From Pseudomonas sp. HOU2 (GTDB lineage Bacteria; Pseudomonadota; Gammaproteobacteria; Pseudomonadales; Pseudomonadaceae): a stretch of DNA of 64,000 nucleotides. Positions 34,578 through 43,016 of this stretch are shown here, in pieces (position 1 is the first letter of the stretch; every line of letters begins with the position of its first letter). The notes under the pieces are model-generated. The model made no database searches and had not been told where the DNA came from. It worked only from the letters and a program-made list of their open reading frames with translations. The stretch covers positions 3,596,001-3,660,000 of the forward strand of contig NZ_CP160398.1 in assembly GCF_040729435.1 (NCBI RefSeq), in the 5' to 3' direction. A program made the translations under genes and the position numbers.

Positions 34578-37490
34578 ATGCCGCTCGCCACGTTGATTCA
34601 TCGCGCCAGTTTGCCCAGCCCGCAGGTCTCTGAGGCACTGGCCCGGCAGTGGCTGGCGGAGCATTACGGCCTCAGCGGCACGTTGCAGGCGCTGGGCAGT
34701 CAGCAGGACCTCAATTACCGGGTAGACAGTGAGCGTGGGCGCTTTGTCCTGAAAATCTGCCGGGGTGATTACGCGCTGGTGGAGTTGCAGGCCCAACATG
34801 CGGGCCTCAAGTACCTCGCCGAGCATTCGTCGGTGCACGTACCCAAGGTGATCTCGGCCAATAACGGCGAGGACCTGTTATCGCTGCAGGCCAACGGCGA
34901 GCCGGTGCACGTGCGGCTGCTGGAGTACATCGAAGGTCAGTCGCTGACCCAGCTCGAGCATTTGGGGCATGACGTGGTGGCCAGATTCGGTCAGTTATGT
35001 GGCGAGATGGATCTGGCGCTGGCCGGCTTCGACCATCCGGGTCTTGAGCGCGCGCTGCAATGGGATGCGCGCCATGCCAGTGCGCTGATCAACCACCTGC
35101 TGCCGGTGATCAAGGATGAACGCCAGCGCGCACTGATCGCTGCCGCCGCCGAACAGGCCGAACGTCGCTTGCAACCGTTGCAGGACAAGCTCCCGGTGCA
35201 AGCGATCCACATGGACATCACCGACGATAACGCTGTCTGGCAACGCGATGCCAAGCGTCATTGGCAATTGCAGGGCGTGATCGACTTCGGTGACTTGGTG
35301 CGCACTTGGCGTATCACCGATCTGTCGGTGACCTGCGCGGCGCTGCTGCACCATGCCGGTGGTGATCCGTTCGTGATTCTGCCGGCGGTGCAGGCCTATC
35401 ACGCGGTCAATCCGCTTCAGCACGAAGAGTTGCAGGCACTGTGGCCGTTGATCGTGGCGCGGGCGGCGGTGCTGGTACTCAGTGGCGAGCAGCAGGTCAG
35501 CATCGACCCGGGCAACACCTACAGCCGCGACAATCTTGGTCACGAGTGGGAAATTTTCCACGTGGCGACTTCGGTGCCATTGGCGCTGATGGAAGCGGCG
35601 ATCCTCACGGCGGTCGGCCAGCAACTGCCGGCCATTGGCAGTGAAGGGTTCGCGCCGCTGCTGCCGGAACTGGTCGGGCGGGAATTTGCGCTGATCGATC
35701 TTGGCGTTCTGAGTCCGCATTTCGAGGCGGGCAACTGGGAGCAGGCGGGCATCGATCAGCAGCTGCTGACTGAAGCCGCCGCCGCGCATGGCCTGGCGGC
35801 GAGTCGTTACGGGCAATACCGCTTGTCGCAGACGCGAGTGGACAGCGCGGTCGAACCGGAGACCTTCCCGCTGCTTGTTGAACTGCGCGTGCCACGAGGC
35901 ACGATCGTGGAAGCGCCGTTTGCCGGTGTGCTGCATCACAAGGCGGATGGGGCGCTGCAGCTCGACGGGCCGCAGCTCAGCGTGCGCCTGTGGGGCGTGA
36001 ACGCCTCGCTGCACAGTGGCGCGGCGCTGGTCAAAGGTCAGGTGCTGGGTGCGGTCAATGGGCCGCTGCTTGTGCAGTTGAGCCGCATCGCGTCGCTGGA
36101 TGCGCCGCTGTTCTGCAGTCCTGCGCGCGCGGCTGCGTGGCAGGCGTTGTGTCCGTCACCGGCGGCGCTGTTGGGCCTGGCCTGCGATGCCGAGCCGGAG
36201 CTGGACGCGAAAACCTTGCTTGAGCGGCGCGACGTCAGTTTCGCCCGCACGCAAAAACACTATTACGTCGACCCGCCGCGCATCGAGCGCGGCTGGCGCA
36301 ATCACCTGATCGATATGCAGGGCCGCTCCTACCTCGACATGCTCAACAACGTCGCGGTGCTCGGCCATGGTCATCCGCGTATGGCCCAAGTGGCGGCGCG
36401 ACAGTGGTCGCTGCTCAACACCAACTCGCGATTCAACTATGCAGCCGTGGCGGAGTTTTCCGAGCGCCTGCTGAAACTGGCGCCGGAAGGCATGGACCGG
36501 GTGTTTCTGGTCAACAGCGGCAGCGAGGCCAACGATCTGGCGATCCGTCTGGCGTGGGCCTACAGCGGCGGCCGCGACATGCTCAGCGTGCTGGAGGCCT
36601 ATCACGGCTGGACGGTGGGCGCCGATGCGGTGTCGACGTCGATCGCCGACAACCCGCGTGCACTTGAAAGCCGCCCGGACTGGGTGCACCCGGTGACCGC
36701 GCCGAACATCTATCGCGGTGAATTCCGTGGCCTCGATTCTGCGGCGGATTATGTGCGCAGCGTCGAGGCGCAACTAGCGCATATCGCCGCGCAGGAGCGC
36801 CAACTGGCCGGGTTCATCTGCGAGCCGGTGTATGGCAATGCCGGCGGTATCGCCCTGCCGCCCAATTACCTGAAGCAGGTGTATGCGTTGGTACGTGCCC
36901 AAGGCGGGGTGTGCATCGCCGATGAAGTACAGGTTGGTTACGGACGCATGGGCCATTTTTTCTGGGGTTTCGAAGAGCAGGGCGTGGTACCGGACATCAT
37001 CTGCATGGCCAAGGGCATGGGCAACGGTCAGCCGCTCGGCGCCGTCATTACGCGTCGGGAAATCGCCGAAGCGCTGGAGGCCGAAGGCTACTTCTTCTCA
37101 TCCGCTGGCGGCAGCCCGGTGAGTTGCCAGATCGGCATGGCGGTGCTGGATGTGATGGAAGAAGAAAAACTCTGGGAAAACGCCCAAGTGGTTGGCGGGC
37201 ATTTCAAGGCGCGGCTGGAAGCCTTGATCGATAAACATCCGCTGGTGGGTGCGGTGCACGGTTCCGGGTTTTATCTGGGCGTGGAGTTGATCCGCAATCG
37301 CGAAACCCTGGAGCCGGCCACCGAGGAGACCACGTTGTTGTGCGATCGCCTGCGCGAGCTGGGGATCTTCATGCAGCCGACCGGAGATGACCTGAACATT
37401 CTCAAGATCAAACCGCCGATGGTTACCTCGCGGCGCAGTGTGGACTTCTTTGTCGACATGCTGGATCGAGTGCTCAAAGAAGGCCTCTAA
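34578..37490 (+). CDS. Trifunctional fusion: APH-type kinase, M23-like domain and class-III PLP aminotransferase/phospholyase
   Basis: The 970-residue product joins three domains. Residues about 20-330 are an aminoglycoside-phosphotransferase-type kinase (QDLNYRVDSERGRFVLKIC; catalytic loop IHMDITDDNAVW; metal motif VIDFGDLV). Residues about 440-520 look like a LytM/M23 beta-barrel (GTIVEAPFAGVLHHKADG, LHSGAALVKGQVLG) without the full zinc site. Residues about 545-965 are a class-III PLP enzyme (NSGSEANDLAIRLA, ADEVQVGYGRMG, Schiff-base lysine in MAKGMGNGQPLG). Mammalian homologues of the ends are hydroxylysine kinase and ethanolamine-phosphate/phosphohydroxylysine phospholyases, so kinase plus phospholyase action on one amino alcohol or amino acid is a good inference. 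Confidence 0.82.
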   Translation: MPLATLIHRASLPSPQVSEALARQWLAEHYGLSGTLQALGSQQDLNYRVDSERGRFVLKICRGDYALVELQAQHAGLKYLAEHSSVHVPKVISANNGEDLLSLQANGEPVHVRLLEYIEGQSLTQLEHLGHDVVARFGQLCGEMDLALAGFDHPGLERALQWDARHASALINHLLPVIKDERQRALIAAAAEQAERRLQPLQDKLPVQAIHMDITDDNAVWQRDAKRHWQLQGVIDFGDLVRTWRITDLSVTCAALLHHAGGDPFVILPAVQAYHAVNPLQHEELQALWPLIVARAAVLVLSGEQQVSIDPGNTYSRDNLGHEWEIFHVATSVPLALMEAAILTAVGQQLPAIGSEGFAPLLPELVGREFALIDLGVLSPHFEAGNWEQAGIDQQLLTEAAAAHGLAASRYGQYRLSQTRVDSAVEPETFPLLVELRVPRGTIVEAPFAGVLHHKADGALQLDGPQLSVRLWGVNASLHSGAALVKGQVLGAVNGPLLVQLSRIASLDAPLFCSPARAAAWQALCPSPAALLGLACDAEPELDAKTLLERRDVSFARTQKHYYVDPPRIERGWRNHLIDMQGRSYLDMLNNVAVLGHGHPRMAQVAARQWSLLNTNSRFNYAAVAEFSERLLKLAPEGMDRVFLVNSGSEANDLAIRLAWAYSGGRDMLSVLEAYHGWTVGADAVSTSIADNPRALESRPDWVHPVTAPNIYRGEFRGLDSAADYVRSVEAQLAHIAAQERQLAGFICEPVYGNAGGIALPPNYLKQVYALVRAQGGVCIADEVQVGYGRMGHFFWGFEEQGVVPDIICMAKGMGNGQPLGAVITRREIAEALEAEGYFFSSAGGSPVSCQIGMAVLDVMEEEKLWENAQVVGGHFKARLEALIDKHPLVGAVHGSGFYLGVELIRNRETLEPATEETTLLCDRLRELGIFMQPTGDDLNILKIKPPMVTSRRSVDFFVDMLDRVLKEGL

Positions 37491-37500
37491 ACCAGACCCC

Positions 37501-37588
37501 TGTAGGAGCTGCCGCAGGCTGCGATCTTTTGACTTTTGCCTTTGAAAAGCCAGATCAAAAGATCGCAGCCTGCGGCAGCTCCTACAGG
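37501..37588. repeat. REP pair (TGTAGGAGCTGCC family), before aguA
   Basis: Near-perfect opposed units around a short AT-rich loop, directly behind the fusion gene stop. It separates that gene from aguA, which has its own promoter region at 37590-37725. Confidence 0.9.
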
Positions 37589-37725
37589 GATTCAGATTTA
37601 TATCGATAATTGTTGTGAAATTTTAGATGCTCGGTTGGTTGTCAGCTTTTAATGCCGATATTTATCGGTTATAAAGTTGCCATTGCTTTGCAACCCTTCG
37701 ACGGTTCCCCAGGAGTCCTGTGCCG

Positions 37726-38832
37726 ATGACCACTTTGAAAAGTACCCCGCGTGACGATGGCTTCTACATGCCGGCCGAGTGGGCGCCGCAGACCCAGACC
37801 TGGATGATCTGGCCTGAGCGTCCGGACAACTGGCGCCTGGGTGGCAAGCCGGCGCAGGCCGCGCACGTTGCAGTGGCCAAGGCCATCGCCCGTTTTGAAC
37901 CTGTAACCGTTGCCGTTTCGGCCGGCCAGTACGAAAACGCCCGTGCGCGCCTCGACGTGCCGAATATCCGTGTGGTCGAGATGTCCAGCGATGACGCCTG
38001 GGTGCGTGATACCGGCCCGACGTTCGTCATCAACAACAGTGGCGAAGTGCGCGGTGTGAACTGGGACTTCAACTCTTGGGGCGGTTTCGAAGGCGGTCTG
38101 TATTCGCCGTGGAACCGTGATTCGCAGGTCGGCGGCAAGATCCTCGAAATCGAGCGCAGCTCGCGTTATCGCACCGAAGGTTTTGTGCTTGAAGGCGGTT
38201 CGATTCACGTCGACGGCGAAGGCACGCTGATCACTACTGAAGAGTGCCTGCTCAATCACAACCGCAATCCACATCTGGGCCGCGAAGAGATCGAAGCGGT
38301 GCTGCGCGACAATCTGTCTGTGGACAAGATCATCTGGCTGCCGGATGGCCTGTTCAACGACGAAACCGACGGCCATGTGGATAACTTCTGCTGCTACGTG
38401 CGCCCGGGCGAAGTGCTGCTGGCGTGGACCGACGATCCGCAGGACCCGAACTACCCGCGCTGCCAGGCCGCGATGAACGTGCTGCAAAGCAGCACCGACG
38501 CCAAGGGTCGCCCGTTCACGGTGCACAAGATGCCGATCCCGGGGCCGCTGTATGCGACCGAAGAAGAGTGCGCCGGTGTCGATCCGGTGGACGGTACGCA
38601 GGAGCGCAACCCTTCCGTGCGTCTGGCCGGCTCCTACGTGAACTTCCTGATCGTCAACGGCGGCATCATCGCGCCGAGCTTCGACGATCCAATGGACGCG
38701 CCTGCGCGGGAAATCCTGCAGAAGCTGTTCCCGCAGCACGAAGTGGTGATGGTGCCGGGCCGCGAACTGTTACTGGGCGGCGGCAATATCCACTGCCTTA
38801 CCCAACAACAGCCAGCCCCGCACAAAGAATGA
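37726..38832 (+). CDS. aguA: Agmatine deiminase
   Basis: AguA converts agmatine to N-carbamoylputrescine and ammonia, part of arginine-to-putrescine catabolism. The 368-residue product has the guanidino-group hydrolase features: [14 protein letters not shown] near residue 28, [15 protein letters not shown] (about residues 88-102), [13 protein letters not shown], the active-site [11 protein letters not shown] and the terminal [13 protein letters not shown] with the catalytic cysteine near residue 357. AGGAG lies 10 nt before the ATG. aguB (N-carbamoylputrescine amidase) is not adjacent, unlike in P. aeruginosa where aguBA is an operon. A perfect terminator follows. Confidence 0.95.
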   Translation: MTTLKSTPRDDGFYMPAEWAPQTQTWMIWPERPDNWRLGGKPAQAAHVAVAKAIARFEPVTVAVSAGQYENARARLDVPNIRVVEMSSDDAWVRDTGPTFVINNSGEVRGVNWDFNSWGGFEGGLYSPWNRDSQVGGKILEIERSSRYRTEGFVLEGGSIHVDGEGTLITTEECLLNHNRNPHLGREEIEAVLRDNLSVDKIIWLPDGLFNDETDGHVDNFCCYVRPGEVLLAWTDDPQDPNYPRCQAAMNVLQSSTDAKGRPFTVHKMPIPGPLYATEEECAGVDPVDGTQERNPSVRLAGSYVNFLIVNGGIIAPSFDDPMDAPAREILQKLFPQHEVVMVPGRELLLGGGNIHCLTQQQPAPHKE

Positions 38833-38900
38833 GTTGAGACGTAACAGCTTGAGTTGATTCAAAAATCGGCCAGGCAACAATTAGCTCGCTATGCATTCAA

Positions 38901-38938
38901 ACAAGCCCGCGGCCCGGTTGGACCGCGGGCTTGTTTGT
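38901..38938 (+). terminator. Rho-independent terminator of aguA
   Basis: Arms ACAAGCCCGCGG and CCGCGGGCTTGT are perfect 12-base complements with TTGT at the 3' end, 68 bases after the aguA stop. Confidence 0.88.
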
Positions 38939-38963
38939 ATCCGCCTGTCGACAAATCGGAAAC

Positions 38964-38981
38964 CTTGGCATAGCTCTTGTA
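38964..38981 (+). promoter_or_regulatory. Sigma54-like promoter upstream of the 70-residue protein gene
   Basis: TTGGCATAGCTCTTGTA matches the -24/-12 consensus TTGGCAC-N5-TTGCA with one important deviation, GT in place of GC at -12. It lies 97 bases upstream of the ATG at 39078. The GG at -24 and the 10-base spacing to the second dinucleotide are correct. Confidence 0.4.
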
Positions 38982-39077
38982 TCGGACAAAGTGCACTAGG
39001 GAGAGGGGGGAACTTCAACAGTTCTGTCATATACCTTGGATAACTTAGCCGCTCACGAACGGGGAGAGAGCGCTGAA

Positions 39078-39290
39078 ATGAACGCCGAAGTGAACGTAGT
39101 CAGCGAGCGGACTTTGCATCCCATGGTCGTCAACGGCGAATCGCTCCAGATTGTCGCGCACTTTTTGAAGTCCAATGGAACGCGTCAGATCAGGGAACCT
39201 GATCCGCGCCGGATGATGATCGAGCGCTATCCCGCTGGCCTGTTCAGCGAGGCCGAACTGGAAGCGTTATGGGCTGTGATGCAAGGATAA
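39078..39290 (+). CDS. Conserved small protein of unknown function (70 aa)
   Basis: The product is a compact soluble protein starting MNAEVNVVSERTLHPMVVNG, followed by SLQIVAHFLKSNGTRQIREP and ending with RYPAGLFSEAELEALWAVMQ. No membrane segment, cysteine pair or known motif is visible. A purine-rich GGGGAGAGAG site precedes the ATG. The frame extends to a TTG 14 codons earlier, but the leader sequence there looks untranslated. It has a clear terminator and a sigma54-like promoter of its own, so it is a real monocistronic gene. I believe similar proteins occur in other Pseudomonas but know of no assigned role. Confidence 0.7.
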   Translation: MNAEVNVVSERTLHPMVVNGESLQIVAHFLKSNGTRQIREPDPRRMMIERYPAGLFSEAELEALWAVMQG

Positions 39291-39310
39291 GAAAAACAAC
39301 AAGGATTGGT

Positions 39311-39341
39311 AAAAGCGCTGCCGGGATGGCGGCGCTTTTTT
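39311..39341 (+). terminator. Rho-independent terminator of the 70-residue protein gene
   Basis: AAAAGCGC...GCGCTTTTTT with inner CCGGGATGG loop, 21 bases behind the stop codon. Confidence 0.85.
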
Positions 39342-39471
39342 ATGGAACACCGAAAAGATCGCAGCCTTCGGCAGCTCCTACATGGGGTGGTGTGTTTCTC
39401 TGTAGGAGCTGCCGTGTTGTGGTCGAATTTTTTTAGACCATGATGTAGGAGCGTCGATTTAAGGAAGCATC

Positions 39472-39768
39472 ATGGGATATCGGGTTGTCACGTCAGAGGA
39501 AAAAGCAGAAGCCATTCGCTTGGTCGTGGAGATGAATTACTCCACCCCTAAAGCCTGTGAAGCTACTGGTGTGGGCCCTACGGCCCTGCGTCGCTGGGTT
39601 TCGCGCTGGCGTCGAGAGCAGGAAGGCATGTCGCAGCCACCGCGATTGCAGGATCAGGAACTGATCGAATCGCTCCAGGCAAAGCTGGCACTGCTTGAAG
39701 CCGAGAACCAAGTACTAAAAAAGCAATTGCCCTCTCATCTAAAGGTTCTGTTCGGTCGAACCAAGTGA
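39472..39768 (+). CDS. IS3-family transposase OrfA (HTH protein)
   Basis: The 98-residue product carries the helix-turn-helix that binds the element ends (MNYSTPKACEATGVGPTALRRWVSRW, quoted here as MNYSTPKACEATGVGP and TALRRWVSRW) and a C-terminal leucine-zipper-like helix (ELIESLQAKLALLEAENQVL). A slippery heptamer A-AAA-AAG lies at 39717-39723 in the zero frame, and the -1 frame from there is open into orfB, so a minor share of ribosomes should make an OrfAB fusion transposase by programmed frameshifting. Confidence 0.92.
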   Translation: MGYRVVTSEEKAEAIRLVVEMNYSTPKACEATGVGPTALRRWVSRWRREQEGMSQPPRLQDQELIESLQAKLALLEAENQVLKKQLPSHLKVLFGRTK

Positions 39769-40598
39769 TTGATGGCGTTCGAGGTGCAATGTCGATTCGG
39801 CGCATGTGCTCAGTGCTTGGCGTTGCTCGAAGCAGCTATTACACCAAGCGTAAACCCAAGCGCCTGAAGCCTGAACTGCGCTTGCTGAGGCGTAAACTTC
39901 GTGCGATGCATAAAGAACATCGTGAGGCGTTAGGTACTCGTGGGTTTTCCAGAGAGCTAAGAAAAGAGGGGATTTTTATTGGGCGCTGTCGAATGCGCAC
40001 GCTGATCAACACCTTTGGTCTACACCGACGCAGACCGCGTTATGCCCACTATCGACGCGCTACGAAACCAGCGATTGTTGCACCGAACATACTTGATCGG
40101 CGTTTTAATCCGACCCAGCCAGACACACTTTGGGCCGGTGACATTACCTACATCCGAGTCGGAAATAGCTGGCTTTATCTGGCGGTGGTGATGGATCTGT
40201 TTTCACGCAGAATTGTGGGTTGGGCCTGTTCCCGAACTGCCGATGCTGAACTGTCTGCAAGGGCGCTAAGGTTAGCAGTGTCACTACGCCGTCCGATGCC
40301 TGCGTTGCTATTTCACTCAGACCAGGGCTGCCAGTACACCGCTGATCGATTTGTTGGCTGCTTGGCAGAAAACCGGATCGTTCAGAGCATGAGTCGTCGA
40401 GGAAACTGCTGGGATAACGCAGTGGTTGAGCGCTATTTCAGGACGTTGAAACACGATTGGATGCCGGAAAACGGCTACCAAAACCATTTCGAAGCGGAGA
40501 AGGATGTGATGAATTTTGTTCATCACTACAACCATCGTCGTTGCCACTCTGCCTCGAACCACTTGCCGCCTGCGCTGTTTGAGCAGCAGGCGGCCTAA
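39765..40598 (+). CDS. IS3-family transposase OrfB (DDE catalytic domain)
   Basis: The 277-residue product has the retroviral-integrase-like rve domain. The catalytic triad can be read as Asp in DTLWAGDITYIRV, Asp in LLFHSDQGCQYTADRF, and Glu in CWDNAVVERYFRTLK, with spacing typical of the IS3 D-D-35-E enzymes. An N-terminal HTH_21 region (AMHKEHREALGTRGFSRELR) is present. The GTG start overlaps the orfA stop; active protein probably comes from the frameshift fusion. No internal stop is visible, so the element appears intact and potentially mobile. Confidence 0.92.
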   Translation: MIDGVRGAMSIRRMCSVLGVARSSYYTKRKPKRLKPELRLLRRKLRAMHKEHREALGTRGFSRELRKEGIFIGRCRMRTLINTFGLHRRRPRYAHYRRATKPAIVAPNILDRRFNPTQPDTLWAGDITYIRVGNSWLYLAVVMDLFSRRIVGWACSRTADAELSARALRLAVSLRRPMPALLFHSDQGCQYTADRFVGCLAENRIVQSMSRRGNCWDNAVVERYFRTLKHDWMPENGYQNHFEAEKDVMNFVHHYNHRRCHSASNHLPPALFEQQAA

Positions 40599-40666
40599 TA
40601 CTCCTACGGAGTGGTTTAAAAAAACTGAACCACTACACCGAAGGCTGCGATCTTTTGATCCTGCTT

Positions 40667-42772
40667 TTAAAAACTATAGGTACCGGTCATCACCACGCTG
40701 CGCGGTGCGCCTGGCTGGATCTGATACTGGCTGGTGGCCGAGGCGTAATACTCGCGGTCGGTGATGTTGTTCAGTGCCGTGCGCAAGTCCCAGTCCTTGA
40801 AGCGATAACCGACCAGCGCATCCCAGCGGCCATAACCCGGCAGCACGGTGGTATTGGCATTGTCGGCATAGCGCTGACCAACCAGGGTCAGGCCGGTTTC
40901 GCCGTACCAGCCCATCTCCGGTTTCCAGGTCAGGAACAGGCTGCCGTTGTGTTTGGCCACGTTGTTGACGCGTTTGCCTTCCAGACCGTTGTTGTCCTTC
41001 TCGATGGTGGTGTCCTGCACGCCGACGCCACCGCGCATGTACCAGTTGCCAACGAGTTTGCCGGTGGCGGTCAGCTCGATGCCGCGCGAGCGCTGCAAAC
41101 CGGTCATGACGGTCAGGGTCGGATCGTTCGGATCGCTGGTGCGACGGTTGTAGAGTTCCAGGTCGTAGACCGCCAGCGTGGTGCTCAAGCGATCATCGAG
41201 CCAGTCGCTTTTCACGCCGATTTCTTTCTGTTTGGTCAGCTCCGGGCTCAAGTCGTTGGTGTTGCCGGCAGCGCCCGGAGTGATGCCGATCAGGCCGCCA
41301 CCCACTGGCGAGAAAGTCTTGGACCAGGAGGCGTAGAACGAATGGTTCTGCAGCGGCGTCCAGACAATCCCGAAGCGCGGGCTGGTGCTGTGGCTGTCGC
41401 GATCCTCAGTGATGTTCTTGAGCTTGTTGGTCGACTCGATATCGAAGGTGTCGTAGCGCAGGCCGGCCAGCAGTTGCCATTGATCATTCAGGCGCAGTTG
41501 ATCCTGGACGTAGACCGCGCGGCTTTCGACTTCGGTGTGGCTGTCGCTGAACGTTTGCATGCTGCCGGTGTGGCGCAGCTCGCGGTTGGGGTTGAACAGG
41601 TCGAGCGACGGCACCGGTTGTGCGCCGGGTGTCTTGCCGGTGGCGGCGTTGTACAACTTCGGATCGCGGCGCTGGCTGCCGATCTCGACGCCGGTCAACA
41701 GGCGATGCTCAAGGCCAAAGGTATCGAAACCGCCTTCCAGTTCGAGGTTGTTGTAGACGTTGCGGGTGGTCAGATCCTGCTGCCAGTGCTGGCGCGCGAC
41801 CTTGTTGGTTTTCGGGTCGAAGCCGGTCAGATAGGTGTTGTCGAAATCGCTGTCGAGCTTGAACACACCGAGGGTCTGGCGCAGTTGCCAGGCGTCGTTG
41901 ATCTCGTAGGTGAATTTCGAGCGCAGGGATTGCGCCTTGTCGTCGATGAAATCGTGATCGTTGCCGTAGGTGGTGTCACGACCTACGTCTGCGGGACGGC
42001 CATTCACCCCCGGAATGCCGCGATCCGGCGTGCGGTTGTAGCGACTGTATTCGTATTGCACCAGCCAGTTCAGGTCCGGAGTCAGCTGCCAGCTCATCGA
42101 CGGCGCGAACAACTGCCGGTTGCCGCTGACGCCGTCGCGAAAGCTGTTTTCATCCATGTTGCCCATGTTCAGGCGCAGGCTGAGGTTTTCGCTGGGGTCG
42201 GTGCTGAGGTCGGCGTACAGGCTGCGCAGGTCTTCGCTGCCGCCCTGGGCCTCGATGGTCGAGCGACGGCCGAACTCGGGCAGCTTGCTCACGCGGTTGA
42301 CGATCCCGCCCTGGCTGCCTCGGCCATAAAGTACCGCCGCCGGACCTTTGAGCACTTCGACCCGCTCGATGTTGTGCAGGTCGCGCTTGTACTGGCTGTC
42401 GTCGCGAATGCCGTCCAGATAGAAGTCGTTGCTGGCGTCGAAGCCGCGGATGCGCAGACTGTCGAAGCGCGTGTCGGCGCTGCTGCTGACGTTGGGAATC
42501 CCGCTCAGGGCGTCACCGATGTCATTGGTGCCGTAGTCGGCGACGTTCGAGGTCTTGATCGAGTCGATGGCCTGCGGCACGTAACGCACCGGGGTCGAAG
42601 TGCGAGTCGCAGTGGTGCTGATCTTGACGCGCGGGTCCTCGGCTTGTTCTTCGGCGCTGATCGCCGTGGCGGGCAGTTCAGTGGCGGAATAAGCAAAACC
42701 GCTGGACAGAACGGCAGACAATCCAAGGGTGACGGGCGTGAGGCGGAACGGGGCAGGCATGGAAAAGCGCAT
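40667..42772 (-). CDS. TonB-dependent siderophore receptor
   Basis: The 701-residue product is an outer-membrane ferric-siderophore receptor. It has a signal peptide (about residues 1-30, ending SSGFAYSA), a plug domain (STPVRYVPQAIDSIKTSNVA, IRGFDASNDFYLDGIRDD, VEVLKGPAAVLYGRGSQGG, about residues 58-160) and a 22-strand barrel ending in the terminal aromatic GTYSF. There is no N-terminal STN signalling domain, so it is not expected to signal through an anti-sigma factor. The barrel type resembles Fiu/FepA-like catecholate receptors. A second ATG four codons in (reading MPAPFRLTP) is a plausible alternative start. A Fur-box candidate lies upstream. Confidence 0.9.
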   Translation of the reverse strand: MRFSMPAPFRLTPVTLGLSAVLSSGFAYSATELPATAISAEEQAEDPRVKISTTATRTSTPVRYVPQAIDSIKTSNVADYGTNDIGDALSGIPNVSSSADTRFDSLRIRGFDASNDFYLDGIRDDSQYKRDLHNIERVEVLKGPAAVLYGRGSQGGIVNRVSKLPEFGRRSTIEAQGGSEDLRSLYADLSTDPSENLSLRLNMGNMDENSFRDGVSGNRQLFAPSMSWQLTPDLNWLVQYEYSRYNRTPDRGIPGVNGRPADVGRDTTYGNDHDFIDDKAQSLRSKFTYEINDAWQLRQTLGVFKLDSDFDNTYLTGFDPKTNKVARQHWQQDLTTRNVYNNLELEGGFDTFGLEHRLLTGVEIGSQRRDPKLYNAATGKTPGAQPVPSLDLFNPNRELRHTGSMQTFSDSHTEVESRAVYVQDQLRLNDQWQLLAGLRYDTFDIESTNKLKNITEDRDSHSTSPRFGIVWTPLQNHSFYASWSKTFSPVGGGLIGITPGAAGNTNDLSPELTKQKEIGVKSDWLDDRLSTTLAVYDLELYNRRTSDPNDPTLTVMTGLQRSRGIELTATGKLVGNWYMRGGVGVQDTTIEKDNNGLEGKRVNNVAKHNGSLFLTWKPEMGWYGETGLTLVGQRYADNANTTVLPGYGRWDALVGYRFKDWDLRTALNNITDREYYASATSQYQIQPGAPRSVVMTGTYSF

Positions 42773-42804
42773 CCGAAAGGGTAAGGAAATTCAAACGCGC
42801 GAAT

Positions 42805-42823
42805 GGTAATGCTTTGCATTTGC
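42805..42823 (-). promoter_or_regulatory. Fur-box candidate upstream of the siderophore receptor gene
   Basis: Read on the minus strand, GCAAATGCAAAGCATTACC matches 13 of 19 positions of the classical Fur consensus GATAATGATAATCATTATC. It lies 33 bases upstream of the receptor start, where a promoter would be covered. Iron-dependent repression is normal for such receptors. Confidence 0.6.
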
Positions 42824-43016
42824 TGCCGTTATTTATTCCTGAGAAGTTCCCCTGTCAGATTGTTTCAATTTATGTCGATTTTGATACAACCTGATCAGGT
42901 AATCCATTCGACCGATTCTCGGAACAGTCTGAAAGCCATTCCGGCGTTTTTCCCCAACACGCGTAGGCATAGTCTGCCGCCATCGATTTTTCCTGATTGC
43001 CTGCCGGAGTTCTCCC

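Larger units (their letters stand above)
39415..40637 (+). mobile_element. IS3-family insertion sequence, 1223 bp, with 3-bp target duplication
   Basis: The ends are imperfect inverted repeats: left TGTTGTGGTCGAATTTTTTT, right (reverse complement) TGTAGTGGTTCAGTTTTTTT, continuing to AGACC and AAACC. Directly outside are matching CCG trinucleotides (39412-39414 and 40638-40640), the target-site duplication. Two overlapping frames (orfA, orfB) fill the element. The length, TG...CA ends and two-frame structure fit the IS3 family. The element sits within a REP pair, in the gap between the 70-residue protein gene and the siderophore receptor gene, and breaks no protein gene. Confidence 0.92.
39354..40660. 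repeat. REP pair (TGTAGGAGCTGCC family) split by the IS element
   Basis: The left part (39354-39414) contains one full inverted unit and the start of a second (TGTAGGAGCTGCCG); the second continues after the insertion as CCGAAGGCTGCGATCTTTTG (40638-40660). Joining the two without one CCG copy restores a normal REP pair, which fixes the insertion point precisely. Confidence 0.88.

Noticed and set aside
33885..34838. 317-codon version of RfbC
   Set aside because: The family start MNVITTDLPG at 34430 gives the normal 181 residues; the extension covers a divergent promoter region.
40655..42784. 709-codon plus-strand frame opposite the siderophore receptor
   Set aside because: Antisense shadow; the receptor has signal peptide, plug and barrel end.
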